Source of the DNA: Aeromonas piscicola
GTDB taxonomy: Bacteria; Pseudomonadota; Gammaproteobacteria; Enterobacterales; Aeromonadaceae
DNA length: 35,673 nucleotides
Assembly (NCBI RefSeq): GCF_000820005.1
Contig: NZ_CDBL01000016.1
Coordinates: 1 to 35,673, forward strand
Direction: 5' to 3'
Shown here: piece by piece, positions 7,959-16,210 of the stretch
How positions within the stretch are numbered: the stretch's first letter is position 1
How the letters are laid out: every line of letters starts with the position of its first letter
Notes under the pieces: model-generated
What the model was told of the DNA's origin: nothing
Database searches by the model: none
What the model saw: the letters and a program-made list of their open reading frames with translations, nothing else
Program-made: the position numbers and the translations under genes

Positions 7959-9056
7959 ATGGCTTACGAAGTTGATATTCTTGGTGTCGGTGAAGAGTCC
8001 AAGAGCGGGGATGCTATTGCGATTCGTTTTGGCAACCTACAAGGTTCTCGGGATGAACAAACTGTTGTTGTTATAGACGGTGGTTTTACTAAAGATGGCG
8101 ATTCTTTAGTGAAGCACATTCAAAAATATTATGGAACGAGCGTTGTTGACTTGGTTATATCTACGCACCCAGACCAAGATCACATTAATGGCTTGTTTGC
8201 TGTTATCGAGCAGTTAGACATTAAAAATCTCTGGATTCACAAACCATGGGATGAGCCATATGGTCTAGCCGACTTTTTTGAAGATGGTCGAGTTACGGAT
8301 AATAGTATAGGTGAGCGGCTAAAAGTCAGCTTGGAAGCAGCTTATGAACTTGTAAAGTTGGCTGAGAAAAAAAACATACCAGTGCAGCAACCGTTTACTG
8401 GCCTTAGCCTCGGTAACGTAAAGGTTCTGGGTCCTACAGAGGATTATTATAAATCTCTTCTAAAAGATCTTGAGGGTATGCCTAAAGTCAAACAAGCTGA
8501 GGACTCATTATTTTTCGAGGCGTTTTCTGGTCTTGAGGGATTTGCGAAAAGAGCAATGGAGTGGATAGTCTCTAAATGGGGTGAAGATAAATTAGACGAT
8601 AATGACACCACTTCAGCAAAGAACAATACTAGCGTAATTACGCAGATTCTTGTTGATAATAAACGTCTCGTGTTTACTGGGGATGCAGGAATTACAGCTC
8701 TTGATGCCGCTGCTGACGAAATTGATGTATGCGTTTCTGGCGCTGAACTGAAATTCATACAAATTCCTCATCATGGTAGTAAACGAAATGTAGGGCCTAG
8801 TGTGCTAGATCGTTTACTTGGTGAACCTGTCGCAGAAGGCGAGACCAGGTCCATTACAGCTGTCGCCTCATCAGCTAAGCAAGGGGAGCCGAAGCATGCT
8901 CACAAAGCAGTGCTCAATGCCTTCACTCATAGAGGCGCTAAGGTTTTATCTACAAGAGGAAATGGTGTTTGTCATTACTCAGGAACCCTCGCTCGTGAAG
9001 GATGGTCATCAAGAGATGCAGAGCCTTATCACTACAATTATGAGGATGAGGCTTAA
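7959..9056 (+). CDS. Stand-alone ComEC/Rec2-type MBL-fold hydrolase (365 aa)
   Basis: A metallo-beta-lactamase-fold protein of the ComEC C-terminal type without the membrane channel. Order of motifs: LGVGEESKSGDAI (res. 8-20), VVIDGG (37-42), the metal motif THPDQDHINGL (69-79; H70, D72, D74, H75), VFTGDA (TGD at 240-242), IPHHGSKRNVG (H271, H272) and EPKHAHKAV followed by STRGNGVCHYS. These are the expected metal-binding and active-site blocks of ComEC-like phosphodiesterases or nucleases. The ATG at 7959 is preceded by a run of Gs and fits the family start. It lies between a small protein and a membrane protein, each within 30 bases, so it is the likely catalytic centre of this cassette. 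The substrate cannot be read from sequence. Confidence 0.9.
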   Translation: MAYEVDILGVGEESKSGDAIAIRFGNLQGSRDEQTVVVIDGGFTKDGDSLVKHIQKYYGTSVVDLVISTHPDQDHINGLFAVIEQLDIKNLWIHKPWDEPYGLADFFEDGRVTDNSIGERLKVSLEAAYELVKLAEKKNIPVQQPFTGLSLGNVKVLGPTEDYYKSLLKDLEGMPKVKQAEDSLFFEAFSGLEGFAKRAMEWIVSKWGEDKLDDNDTTSAKNNTSVITQILVDNKRLVFTGDAGITALDAAADEIDVCVSGAELKFIQIPHHGSKRNVGPSVLDRLLGEPVAEGETRSITAVASSAKQGEPKHAHKAVLNAFTHRGAKVLSTRGNGVCHYSGTLAREGWSSRDAEPYHYNYEDEA

Positions 9057-9058
9057 AA

Positions 9059-9715
9059 ATGGCTAATATAAAACAAAAAAATAAAAAATATGTAGCGGCA
9101 GTGATCTCACTACCGCTATTTATCGGGGCTTTGACTCAATTCGGTTTTGACCAAACGAAAGGGATTATGGTCTTAGCATCTGACCTTGGACTTGCATTTG
9201 TTGTCATGTGCGCATTGGTCATGATTTCGTCAATCTTGCCTCAAGACATAAAACACAAGCTTGTATTTTTACGATTTAAAAATGAATTGCCTGCCTGTCG
9301 TTGCCATAAATTTATACATCACGATATGAGGATTGATATTGATGACATTAAAAGAATATGGCCTAAACTATTAGATAATAACTTAGATGGAAAAATTAGA
9401 AATAGTATCTGGTATAAAGAAATATATAGGGAGGTACGTGATTCACCTCAAGTCGAAAGTGCTCATGAAAACTTCTTACTTTATCGAGATAGCACAGCAG
9501 GAATATTTATAGCAACAATAGCTGTAATTATATACTATGTACTACCTATGATTGGTGTTGAACTATCCCGAAGCCTTGACTATAAGTGTATATTAATTCA
9601 TCTAGTTTCGCTTGCCGTTGTAATTATATGTGCTCAAGTTGCAGGAAAACGTATGGTTAACAATGCTATTGTCGAAGCTGTAAATTTGCGTTTGGCTACA
9701 GCCAAGGTAAATTAA
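9059..9715 (+). CDS. Membrane protein with two TM pairs, partner of the MBL protein (218 aa)
   Basis: The 218-residue protein has hydrophobic segments at about 11-28, 36-60, 147-168 and 176-197. These form two membrane hairpins around a soluble middle region of some 85 residues containing CRCHKF and ENFLLYRDSTAG. The start lies two bases after the MBL stop, implying coupling. I do not recognise the family. Four-segment proteins next to a soluble enzyme occur as effectors in several anti-phage systems, but that comparison is only by layout. Composition is strongly AT-rich, like the rest of this accessory block. Confidence 0.8.
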   Translation: MANIKQKNKKYVAAVISLPLFIGALTQFGFDQTKGIMVLASDLGLAFVVMCALVMISSILPQDIKHKLVFLRFKNELPACRCHKFIHHDMRIDIDDIKRIWPKLLDNNLDGKIRNSIWYKEIYREVRDSPQVESAHENFLLYRDSTAGIFIATIAVIIYYVLPMIGVELSRSLDYKCILIHLVSLAVVIICAQVAGKRMVNNAIVEAVNLRLATAKVN

Positions 9716-9733
9716 AAACTTTATTAGTGTGTT

Positions 9734-9773
9734 ATGTTCCGACCTAGCCTCTTTCGAGGCTAGGTCGGAACAT
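9734..9773. repeat. Perfect 18-bp-arm inverted repeat at the accessory/core boundary
   Basis: ATGTTCCGACCTAGCCTC (9734-9751) is the exact reverse complement of 9756-9773, with a TTTC loop. It lies 18 bases after the membrane-protein stop. No T tract follows on either strand close to the stem, so a standard terminator is uncertain. It could be a rho-independent-like barrier, a protein site or an element end. Confidence 0.7.
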
Positions 9774-9857
9774 TCAGCGATTCTTGGCATTAGCTCCATC
9801 AATGTGCGTGTGCTTTTAAGTGTCAGAGTAAGGGATTCCACGCCCACGAACTCTGAG

Positions 9858-9877
9858 GGATGCACATTCGTGCATCC
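9858..9877. repeat. Short inverted repeat upstream of the solute-binding gene
   Basis: GGATGCAC (9858-9865) is complementary to GTGCATCC (9870-9877) over an ATTC loop. It lies about 75 bases before the GTG at 9951. It could be an operator or RNA hairpin; the evidence is only the symmetry. Confidence 0.4.
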
Positions 9878-9950
9878 TCGCTTCCGGGCTGGTCAGCCTG
9901 CCGTTTCTATCCAATAATCAACAACAACCACGCTGAACAGGGACAGATCC

Positions 9951-10709
9951 GTGTACAGAGTCTTGTTGTTATGGTGTCTGTGTTGCACCGCCTGGGCACA
10001 GGAGTCACTGGTCGTGGGCTGGTCAAGCTGGCATCCGTTCAGCTTTCGCGATGAACAGCAGCAGTTGCAGGGGCTGGACATCGACTTGCTGGAGGCCATC
10101 TTCAGCCGGGCCGGTTTTGACGCCAGTTACAGCGAGATGCCCTGGGCCCGCGTGCTGCGCGAGCTGGAGTTCGGCTCCATACAGTTGGCCATGTCCGCCA
10201 GTCAAACCGCCCAGCGCGAACAGTTCGCCCGCTTTTCCATTCCCTATCGCAATGAAGAGACGGTGCTGCTCATCCGGCGCCAGGACACGTCACGCTGGCC
10301 GGGGATCGCCCAGCTTTCCGATCTGCTGCCTCGCACCGAATTCACCATAGGCATGCTGCGCGACTTTGACTATGGCGTGGATTTTCGTGCCTTCATGCAA
10401 TCTCCCCAGCTGAAGGATCGCCTGCTCGTCAGGCTGCGGCTGGATCAGCTGGTGAAATTGCTGCTGGCAGGCCGCATCCAGGGTGTGGTCATGGATCCCA
10501 TGGGACTGCAGGAGCTGAGCCTCATTGGCATGCCACTCGATGAGCTGACCACACTGCTCACGATCCAGCAGACACCCGTGCATTTGATGCTAAGCCGGCG
10601 CACCACCACGCCCCAGCAGTTGCAGCGGCTCGATGAGGCCATCCGGGCGCTGTTGCAGAGCCCTGAATATGGGCAGATCCTCGCACGCTACCGCTACCCG
10701 CTGCAGTGA
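9951..10709 (+). CDS. Periplasmic solute-binding-like protein, SBP family 3 (252 aa)
   Basis: A secreted solute-binding-type protein. The first 16 residues form a signal peptide ending TAWA-Q, followed by ESLVVGWSSWHPFSF, the start of a family 3 (amino-acid/polar) binding fold. GLDIDLLEAIFSRAG and MPWARVLRELEFGSIQLAMSAS match the usual ligand-domain blocks. The length of 252 residues is normal. No permease or ATPase genes are adjacent, so it may be an orphan sensor-like binding protein, as is common in Aeromonas and Vibrio. Translation begins at GTG after GGGA. It is the first gene with chromosome-like GC-rich codon use after the accessory block. Confidence 0.85.
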   Translation: MYRVLLLWCLCCTAWAQESLVVGWSSWHPFSFRDEQQQLQGLDIDLLEAIFSRAGFDASYSEMPWARVLRELEFGSIQLAMSASQTAQREQFARFSIPYRNEETVLLIRRQDTSRWPGIAQLSDLLPRTEFTIGMLRDFDYGVDFRAFMQSPQLKDRLLVRLRLDQLVKLLLAGRIQGVVMDPMGLQELSLIGMPLDELTTLLTIQQTPVHLMLSRRTTTPQQLQRLDEAIRALLQSPEYGQILARYRYPLQ

Positions 10710-10726
10710 GGCATAGTGAGACAGAT

Positions 10727-10751
10727 AAAAAAATGGGCCCATCGGCCCATT
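10727..10751 (-). terminator. Intrinsic terminator of rnd
   Basis: AATGGGCC (10732-10739) pairs with GGCCCATT (10744-10751). On the minus strand the stem is followed by T residues (plus-strand A run 10727-10733). It lies 15 bases past the rnd stop and may also serve the converging solute-binding gene. Confidence 0.8.
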
Positions 10752-10765
10752 GTTGACTGTGTCGC

Positions 10766-11878
10766 TTATTGTGCCAGCAGGTGACCCACCAGCTCATGAC
10801 GCCACCCTTGCAGCAGCATGGGCTTGTCGGCGCGAGCGCGCTCTTCATCGCTCATGCGCCAGCTCCAGGTGAAGTACTGGTGAATGATCTTCTTGCTCGC
10901 CACCAGTTCCGGCGGAATGTTGCTGGCCTTGGCCTTCTCTTCCACCATCCCCTTGATGCGCTTGAGCTCGGCCTTGTACTGGGGATAATCCACCAGCCGG
11001 CGAATAGGCTCTGGCCAGCCCGCAGGGTCGCTCTGCTGGGCCGTCGCGACTATGTCCAGCATCCGCTTGCCGTGGATCTTGATCTCGATGGGAGCCAGTC
11101 CCAGCTCGTTGAGATCGCGCAGCGACGTGGGTTTGCGCTCCGCCACCTTGAACAGGTGCAGCTCCTTGACCACGAAGTTGAGGGCCAGATCCCGCCGTAC
11201 CGCCTCTTGCTGACGCCAGGCGGCCAGCTCGCGCAGTATGGCCAGTTCACGGCGCCCCAGTTGCCAGGCATTGATTATCTCGAGATAGGCCTGACGGGGA
11301 TCGCTGCCCTGGGTTTTGCGGGCCGAGTGGTTCTGACACTCCTGCTCGAACCAGGCAAACTTGCCGCTCTCGTGCAGCCGGGCCATTACCTTCTCGTAGA
11401 GCGGCATCAGGTAGAACACATCGGCCGCCGCGTATTCAAGCTGACGCTCGGTGAGCGGACGCGCGAGCCAGTCGGTACGGGCCTGATCCTTCTCCAACTC
11501 CACCCCGAGGAACTCCTTGACCAGGGCGCCGAAGCCCACCGAGACGCCATGCCCCAGGAAGGCCGTCGCCAGCTGGGTGTCGTGCATCTGATTGGGCAGA
11601 TGGCCGGCCTCGTGCTGGATCAGCTCCAGATCTTCGCCGGAGGCGTGCAGTATGGCGATCTGCCCTGCCCGGCCAAGCCGTTGCCAGAGGGGAGCGAGAT
11701 CCAGGGCCAGGGGATCCAGCAGAGCCAGATGCTCGCCATCATAGATCTGGAACAGGCCCAGCTGGGGGTAATAAGTGCGGGTGCGGACGAATTCAGTATC
11801 GATGGCCAGGGGAACGTCGGCCAGGGAAGCGAGATACTGTTCCAGTTCGGCTTGCTGTGAAATGAGTTGATAGTGCAT
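10766..11878 (-). CDS. rnd: Ribonuclease D
   Basis: A 370-residue 3'-5' exoribonuclease that trims tRNA precursors. The DEDD motifs are visible: LAIDTEFVRTRTYYP near residue 25 (D and E metal ligands), HASGEDLELI near 79, and YAAADVFYLMPLY near 170 (motif III). The C-terminal half carries the HRDC region, including WRQQEAVRRDLALNFVVKE. I set the start at MHYQLIS (11878); the longer frame to 11923 would cover the fadD terminator and looks spurious. It lies directly downstream of fadD, as in E. coli, but a terminator between them argues for partly separate expression. Confidence 0.95.
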   Translation of the reverse strand: MHYQLISQQAELEQYLASLADVPLAIDTEFVRTRTYYPQLGLFQIYDGEHLALLDPLALDLAPLWQRLGRAGQIAILHASGEDLELIQHEAGHLPNQMHDTQLATAFLGHGVSVGFGALVKEFLGVELEKDQARTDWLARPLTERQLEYAAADVFYLMPLYEKVMARLHESGKFAWFEQECQNHSARKTQGSDPRQAYLEIINAWQLGRRELAILRELAAWRQQEAVRRDLALNFVVKELHLFKVAERKPTSLRDLNELGLAPIEIKIHGKRMLDIVATAQQSDPAGWPEPIRRLVDYPQYKAELKRIKGMVEEKAKASNIPPELVASKKIIHQYFTWSWRMSDEERARADKPMLLQGWRHELVGHLLAQ

Positions 11879-11908
11879 CTTTGCCTGCGCGTTGATCAGG
11901 GCCAAAAG

Positions 11909-11936
11909 AAAAAACCGTGGCATGACCCACGGTTTT
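11909..11936 (-). terminator. Intrinsic terminator of fadD
   Basis: CCGTGG (11915-11920) and CCACGG (11927-11932), extended by A/T pairs, form a stem. On the minus strand it ends in six T residues. It lies 24 bases after the fadD stop and before the rnd start. Confidence 0.85.
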
Positions 11937-11959
11937 GCATGACAGCGGCGGATCGCCCG

Positions 11960-13672
11960 TTATTGCTTGGCAATCTCCTCGTCGCGCAGCACGCGGCGAA
12001 GGATCTTGCCCACATTGGTCTTGGGAAGTTCGTCGCGAAATTCTACCAGTTTCGGCACCTTATAGGCAGTCAGATGTGTGCGGCAGTGGGCAATAATCTC
12101 GTCCTCCTGCAGTTTTGCATCTTTCTTGACCACGAAGATCTTCACCAGCTCGCCGGAAACCTTGTGCGGCACGCCGACCGCAGCCACTTCCAGCACCTTG
12201 GGGTGAAGCGCCACCACGTCCTCGATCTCGTTCGGATAGACGTTGAAACCCGAGACCAGGATCATGTCCTTCTTGCGATCGACGATCTTGAAGAAGCCCT
12301 GCTCGTCGCACACTGCGATGTCGCCGGTACAGAGCCAACCATCCTGCATCACCTCGGCAGTGGCCTCTGGACGCTGCCAGTAACCCACCATCACCTGGGG
12401 ACCGAGCACCTGCATCTCGCCGGGCTTGCCAAATTCGGTGATCACCTGACCGGCGTCATCCACCAGCCGGATGTCGGTGGAGCAGACCGGCAGACCGATG
12501 GAGCCGTTGTAATCGAGCAGATCGTAGGGGCAGACGCTCACCAGCGGCGAACACTCGGTCAGCCCATAACCTTCCAGCAGCGGGGTATCGGTCAGCCCCT
12601 TCCACTGTTCGGCGACCGCCCGTTGCACCGCCATGCCACCCCCTATGGTCAGCTTCAGCTTGCTGAAATCCATCGACTGGAATTCGCCGTTGTTGACCAG
12701 GGCATTGAACAGGGTGTTGACCCCTGTGATGCAGGTAAAGGGGTATTTTCTGATCTCTTTGACAAAGCCCGGGATGTCGCGCGGGTTGCTGATGAGCAGG
12801 TTGTAGCCCCCCAGGCGCATGAACAGCAGGCAGTTCACCGTCAGGGCGAAGACGTGGTAGAGCGGCAGTGCCGTGACCACGAATTCCTTGCCCCGCTCCA
12901 GCATGGGACCATAGACGCCGAGGCACTGCTCAACGTTGGCAATCATGTTGCGATGGGTCAGCATGGCCCCCTTGGAGAGGCCGGTGGTGCCGCCCGTGTA
13001 CTGCAGGAAGGCGAGATCGTCGTTGGTGATCTCGGGCTTGATGTACTGCAGGTAACGCCCCTTGGAAAGGGCCTGACGCATGGTGCTGGCGTGGGGCAGG
13101 TTGTATTTGGGCACCAGCTTCTTGACGTATTTCACCACGAAGTTGACGAGCGTGCCCTTGGCCAGCCCCAGATTGTCGCCCATGCGGGTCAGGATGACGT
13201 GCTTGATCGGGGTGTCGTAAACCACTTTTTCCAGGGTATGGGCAAAATTGGAGACGATGACGATGGCCTTGGCACCCGAGTCTTTGAGCTGATGCTCCAG
13301 CTCGCGCGGGGTATAAAGCGGGTTGACGTTCACCACTATCATGCCAGCACGTAGTATGCCAAACACGGCGATGGGGTATTGCAACAGGTTCGGCATCATC
13401 ACGGCCACCCGATCACCCTGGCTGAGCTTGAGCTCGTTTTGCAGGTAGGCGGAAAAAGCGCGGGACTGCTCTTCCAGTCGGCGGTAGGTGATGGTCTGCC
13501 CCATGTTGACGAAGGCAGGCTGATCGGCGAACTCGGTCACCGATGCCTCAAACATGTCGACCAGGGAGCTGTATTGGTCTGGGTTGATCTCGGCGGGGAC
13601 CCCTTCCGGATAACGCTTCAGCCAGACTTTTTCCACGAACTTCTCCTGCATAACTAGCACCTGTGCGCTCAC
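11960..13672 (-). CDS. fadD: Long-chain fatty acid-CoA ligase
   Basis: Activates long-chain fatty acids to acyl-CoA at the inner membrane for beta-oxidation. It is close to E. coli FadD along the whole length: [16 protein letters not shown] at the start, the ATP/AMP signature [37 protein letters not shown], and the FACS block GWLCTGDI...[44 protein letters not shown] closes the protein with the catalytic Lys. The GTG at 13672 has GGAGG seven bases upstream; the internal ATG at 13651 (MQEKF) has a weaker AGGTG and is the alternative start. The gene order yoaA-tsaB-yeaY-[hydrolase]-fadD-rnd is as in E. coli apart from the hydrolase. Confidence 0.96.
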   Translation of the reverse strand: MSAQVLVMQEKFVEKVWLKRYPEGVPAEINPDQYSSLVDMFEASVTEFADQPAFVNMGQTITYRRLEEQSRAFSAYLQNELKLSQGDRVAVMMPNLLQYPIAVFGILRAGMIVVNVNPLYTPRELEHQLKDSGAKAIVIVSNFAHTLEKVVYDTPIKHVILTRMGDNLGLAKGTLVNFVVKYVKKLVPKYNLPHASTMRQALSKGRYLQYIKPEITNDDLAFLQYTGGTTGLSKGAMLTHRNMIANVEQCLGVYGPMLERGKEFVVTALPLYHVFALTVNCLLFMRLGGYNLLISNPRDIPGFVKEIRKYPFTCITGVNTLFNALVNNGEFQSMDFSKLKLTIGGGMAVQRAVAEQWKGLTDTPLLEGYGLTECSPLVSVCPYDLLDYNGSIGLPVCSTDIRLVDDAGQVITEFGKPGEMQVLGPQVMVGYWQRPEATAEVMQDGWLCTGDIAVCDEQGFFKIVDRKKDMILVSGFNVYPNEIEDVVALHPKVLEVAAVGVPHKVSGELVKIFVVKKDAKLQEDEIIAHCRTHLTAYKVPKLVEFRDELPKTNVGKILRRVLRDEEIAKQ

Positions 13673-13746
13673 TGTGTTGCCTCCGGCCCTGTTCACATCC
13701 ATTTAAATCGGTTGTTTTAAGCTCATGCTCTAATGCCGCACATATT

Positions 13747-13774
13747 TACATAGGGCAACATCAATTAACAGCAA
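13747..13774 (-). promoter_or_regulatory. Possible fadD promoter
   Basis: On the minus strand TTGCTG (13774-13769) and TATGTA (13752-13747) are 16 bases apart in an AT-rich gap between the hydrolase and fadD. I saw no clear FadR operator. This is a weak match by eye only. Confidence 0.3.
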
Positions 13775-13834
13775 ATTAACAACGGAAAAGTGTGAGGGGG
13801 AAGACAAACCTGGAATTATTGAAAGCCGGTGATT

Positions 13835-14686
13835 CTACCGAATTTGACAAAATTTTTCGATACAAACGGCGGTGTCGACCGAATTTTCCATATGAAAATG
13901 ATGGTTTCCCGCCAAAACGACCATTTCTATTCGCTCGAATGCGCCATGACGCAACTGCCACTGCGCCAGCAGGCTGGCAAAGCCCTGCTCGCCCCGAATA
14001 AACAGCACAGGGCAGCGGATGGCCCGGATCAATGCCTGGGCCTGGTCTTCGCTCATGCGCAGTGGCGACAGATCCCGCAAACGGGGATCGCTGCGCCAAT
14101 GCCAGCGCCCTGCCCGCTCCACCAGTTGTCGCTCGCAGATAAGCCGCGCCGCGTGCGGGGCAATGTCCGCCACCTTGCAACGGGCTATTACCGCTTCCTC
14201 GATGGAGGCAAAACCATTGGAGACCCGCTCACGGGTGCGGCTGCGATTTAAAATCGCCCGCCGCAGCTGGGCCGGCACCTCCTCATCGGGCTGGCTCAAG
14301 GGGCCCAACCCCTCCAGCATGATGAGCCGCTCCACCTGCTCGGGAAACACCCCGGCATAGGCAGAGGCGATCAGCGCCCCGAGGGAGTGGCCGAGCAGAC
14401 TGAAACGCGGCCAGCCTGCCGCCTGAACGATCTGGTAGAGATCGTCCAGCCAATCGACAAAGACATAGGGGGTGGTTTTGTGATCCGAGTGACCATGGCC
14501 CGGCAGATCGACGCAGATCAGATGAACATCCTGCAGATGGGGAGCAAGGGGCAGAAAGCTGGCGCCGTTGTCGAGCCAGCCGTGCAAGGCGATCAGCAGC
14601 GGCTTGCCCTGCTGCTCGTTGTCAAGCAAGGCCACCCGGCGACCATCGGTCAGGGCGACGATTTTCTCCTGCATGATGACTGTCAT
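13835..14686 (-). CDS. Alpha/beta-fold hydrolase (283 aa)
   Basis: A serine hydrolase of the alpha/beta fold. Visible landmarks: oxyanion segment ALHGWLDNGASF, CVDLPGHGHSD, the nucleophile elbow LLGHSLGALIA (Ser of GHSLG near residue 100), a cap region, CPVLFIRGEQG, and the catalytic His in LAGNHHFHMEN. The length of 283 is normal. The ATG at 14686 has AAGG six bases upstream and starts eight bases after the lipoprotein stop, so the two are likely co-transcribed. The substrate is unknown; the position before fadD hints at ester or lipid metabolism, but that is only context. Confidence 0.9.
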   Translation of the reverse strand: MTVIMQEKIVALTDGRRVALLDNEQQGKPLLIALHGWLDNGASFLPLAPHLQDVHLICVDLPGHGHSDHKTTPYVFVDWLDDLYQIVQAAGWPRFSLLGHSLGALIASAYAGVFPEQVERLIMLEGLGPLSQPDEEVPAQLRRAILNRSRTRERVSNGFASIEEAVIARCKVADIAPHAARLICERQLVERAGRWHWRSDPRLRDLSPLRMSEDQAQALIRAIRCPVLFIRGEQGFASLLAQWQLRHGAFERIEMVVLAGNHHFHMENSVDTAVCIEKFCQIR

Positions 14687-14694
14687 GGGCAACC

Positions 14695-15210
14695 TTAGCG
14701 ACGCAGCGGCCGTCTCGGCCAGAAGGGATCATAGAAAGGGTCGTAAAAATAGGGATCCATGTAGCGGATCTCCACCTCCTTCACCGGCGGCCACAGCTTG
14801 CTGGAGCTGGCATTGAGCACGGAGAAGCGATACTTGTGCTCGCCGATCTGGCTATCCACGGGCTGCGCTATGGTGCCGAGCACCGTCAGGCTGCGCCCCT
14901 TGGCGTAAAGTGTCGGGTCGACAAAGCCCTGCATGATGGCCAGAAAGCGGCCCGGGCTCTGCTCGGTCTGCTCCGGCACACCGTTGGATTTGAGCGGCAG
15001 ATAGACCACCTCGACGACGCTCTGATCCGCCTTGTTGTGTACCGCCGAGATGACCCCGCTCCAGCGCGCAGGCTTGCCTTCCTGGCCCGTCAGGGCTGGC
15101 TGATAAGCCACCAGCTGATTTGCCGGCTCATAGGCCAGCTCCTTGGGCACGGAGCTGCACGCGCCGAGCAGCAAGCCCGCCACCCCTATCACAATCGCAC
15201 GTTTCATCAT
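14695..15210 (-). CDS. yeaY: Slp/YeaY-family outer-membrane lipoprotein (171 aa)
   Basis: A lipoprotein with signal peptide MMKRAIVIGVAGLLLGAC; the Cys of LLGAC is the lipidation site, followed by SSVPKEL. The mature part has the Slp-family pattern RWSGVISAVHNKADQSVVEVVYLPLK and the ILV..GT...ID-like segment with GEHKYRFSVLNA. The Tyr/Asp/Phe/Pro-rich tail (YFYDPFYDPFW) is unusual. I chose the ATG at 15210 with AAGGAG six bases upstream; the frame runs further upstream without support. The location between tsaB and fadD matches E. coli yeaY, a Slp paralogue. The protein's role is not well known. Confidence 0.88.
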   Translation of the reverse strand: MMKRAIVIGVAGLLLGACSSVPKELAYEPANQLVAYQPALTGQEGKPARWSGVISAVHNKADQSVVEVVYLPLKSNGVPEQTEQSPGRFLAIMQGFVDPTLYAKGRSLTVLGTIAQPVDSQIGEHKYRFSVLNASSSKLWPPVKEVEIRYMDPYFYDPFYDPFWPRRPLRR

Positions 15211-15316
15211 GTCACTCTCCTTTTTGCCGGATACCGAACCTGTTACCAGACCCTGTCCGGCATGGGGATGCTGGTTTACGGCAGGAGCGACAGGCATGCC
15301 ACGCCTTTTCCTGCCC

Positions 15317-16015
15317 TTATTCACGACCCGGCAATTTTTTCCAGGTCACCTTGTCTCGCAAGTATACCGGGGTGGCCTGCTCCACAGGTACTGCCTCCCC
15401 CGCTAGCAAGGCGGCACGTGCCAGCGGCAGCATGTCGATGGCCGCCGGGAAGCGCACCTGACTCATGACAACCTCCTCGGCCAGACCACTCAGGATCTCG
15501 CCATAGGTCTCAAAACCGGTGCCGACACGGGTCCAGCGACCCGCCAGCGTGCCAGACGCCACCAGCGCCGCCGGATCGCTCACGACCTCCTCACCCACCA
15601 GCTGCATGCGGCCCTCCTTCAGCGCGTACTGACCAAAGTAGACCTCCCCCATGCGTGCATCGATGGCGGTCAGCACCCGCTCGGCGCCTTCCAACCGGTG
15701 AGCCCCCTGCGCCATGGCAGCCAGCGTGGAGATGCCGATGAGCGGCACACCAACCCCAAACGCCAACCCCTGGGCCACGCTGATCCCAATCCGCACGCCG
15801 GTGAAAGAACCCGGACCACGCCCGAACGCGATGGCATCGAGCTCGCTCAAGGCTATCCCGGCATCGTCCAACACAGCCTGAACCATGGGCAAGATTTTAC
15901 GGGTGTGATCCCGCGGCGCCTCTTCCCAGCGGGAGAACAGCTTGTCGCCCACCAGCAGGGCGGCGGAGCAGGCTTCGGTGGCGGTATCAACGGCCAGGAT
16001 CTTCAACTCGTTCAT
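15317..16015 (-). CDS. tsaB: tRNA N6-threonylcarbamoyladenosine biosynthesis protein TsaB
   Basis: A subunit of the TsaBCDE machinery that makes t6A37 in ANN-decoding tRNAs; TsaB scaffolds TsaD. The protein opens with ILAVDTATEACSAAL and contains the hallmark FGRGPGSFTGVRIGISVAQGLA at about residues 64-85, then IDARMGEVYFGQY. The length of 232 fits. It lies between yoaA and the Slp-like gene, as in E. coli. The weak ribosome binding site is unremarkable for this gene. Confidence 0.95.
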   Translation of the reverse strand: MNELKILAVDTATEACSAALLVGDKLFSRWEEAPRDHTRKILPMVQAVLDDAGIALSELDAIAFGRGPGSFTGVRIGISVAQGLAFGVGVPLIGISTLAAMAQGAHRLEGAERVLTAIDARMGEVYFGQYALKEGRMQLVGEEVVSDPAALVASGTLAGRWTRVGTGFETYGEILSGLAEEVVMSQVRFPAAIDMLPLARAALLAGEAVPVEQATPVYLRDKVTWKKLPGRE

Positions 16016-16115
16016 GCTTTACAATCTCTATAAAATCAGTCAATTACATAACCGGCAAGCAAGTTGCACTCGCCCGTTGTTCAATTCTGTCATCTATCTG
16101 CAAGCGGCTCGCGTA

Positions 16116-16148
16116 AAAAACCTTGAAGCGGGCTGCTTGGCAGCCGCA
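16116..16148 (-). terminator. Probable terminator of yoaA
   Basis: On the minus strand GCGGCTGC (16148-16141) pairs imperfectly with GCAGCCCGC (16137-16129), followed after seven bases by six T residues (plus-strand A run 16116-16121). It lies about 60 bases after the yoaA stop and 100 before tsaB. Confidence 0.45.
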
Positions 16149-16210
16149 TCTCTTGAGAAAATAACCTTAACTGCCATCAACAGGTCACTGGATGCCCATC
16201 AGCGGCAAAC

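Noticed and set aside
9716..9950. A tRNA or tmRNA end serving as a phage attachment site
   Set aside because: I looked for cloverleaf arms and a T-loop (GTTCRANNC) and found none. The long stem with a TTTC loop does not fit a tRNA.
11867..13354. A 495-codon plus-strand frame opposite fadD, and a similar 363-codon frame opposite rnd (10769-11860)
   Set aside because: Both are antisense shadows rich in His, Leu and Gln. The minus-strand genes match well-known families end to end.
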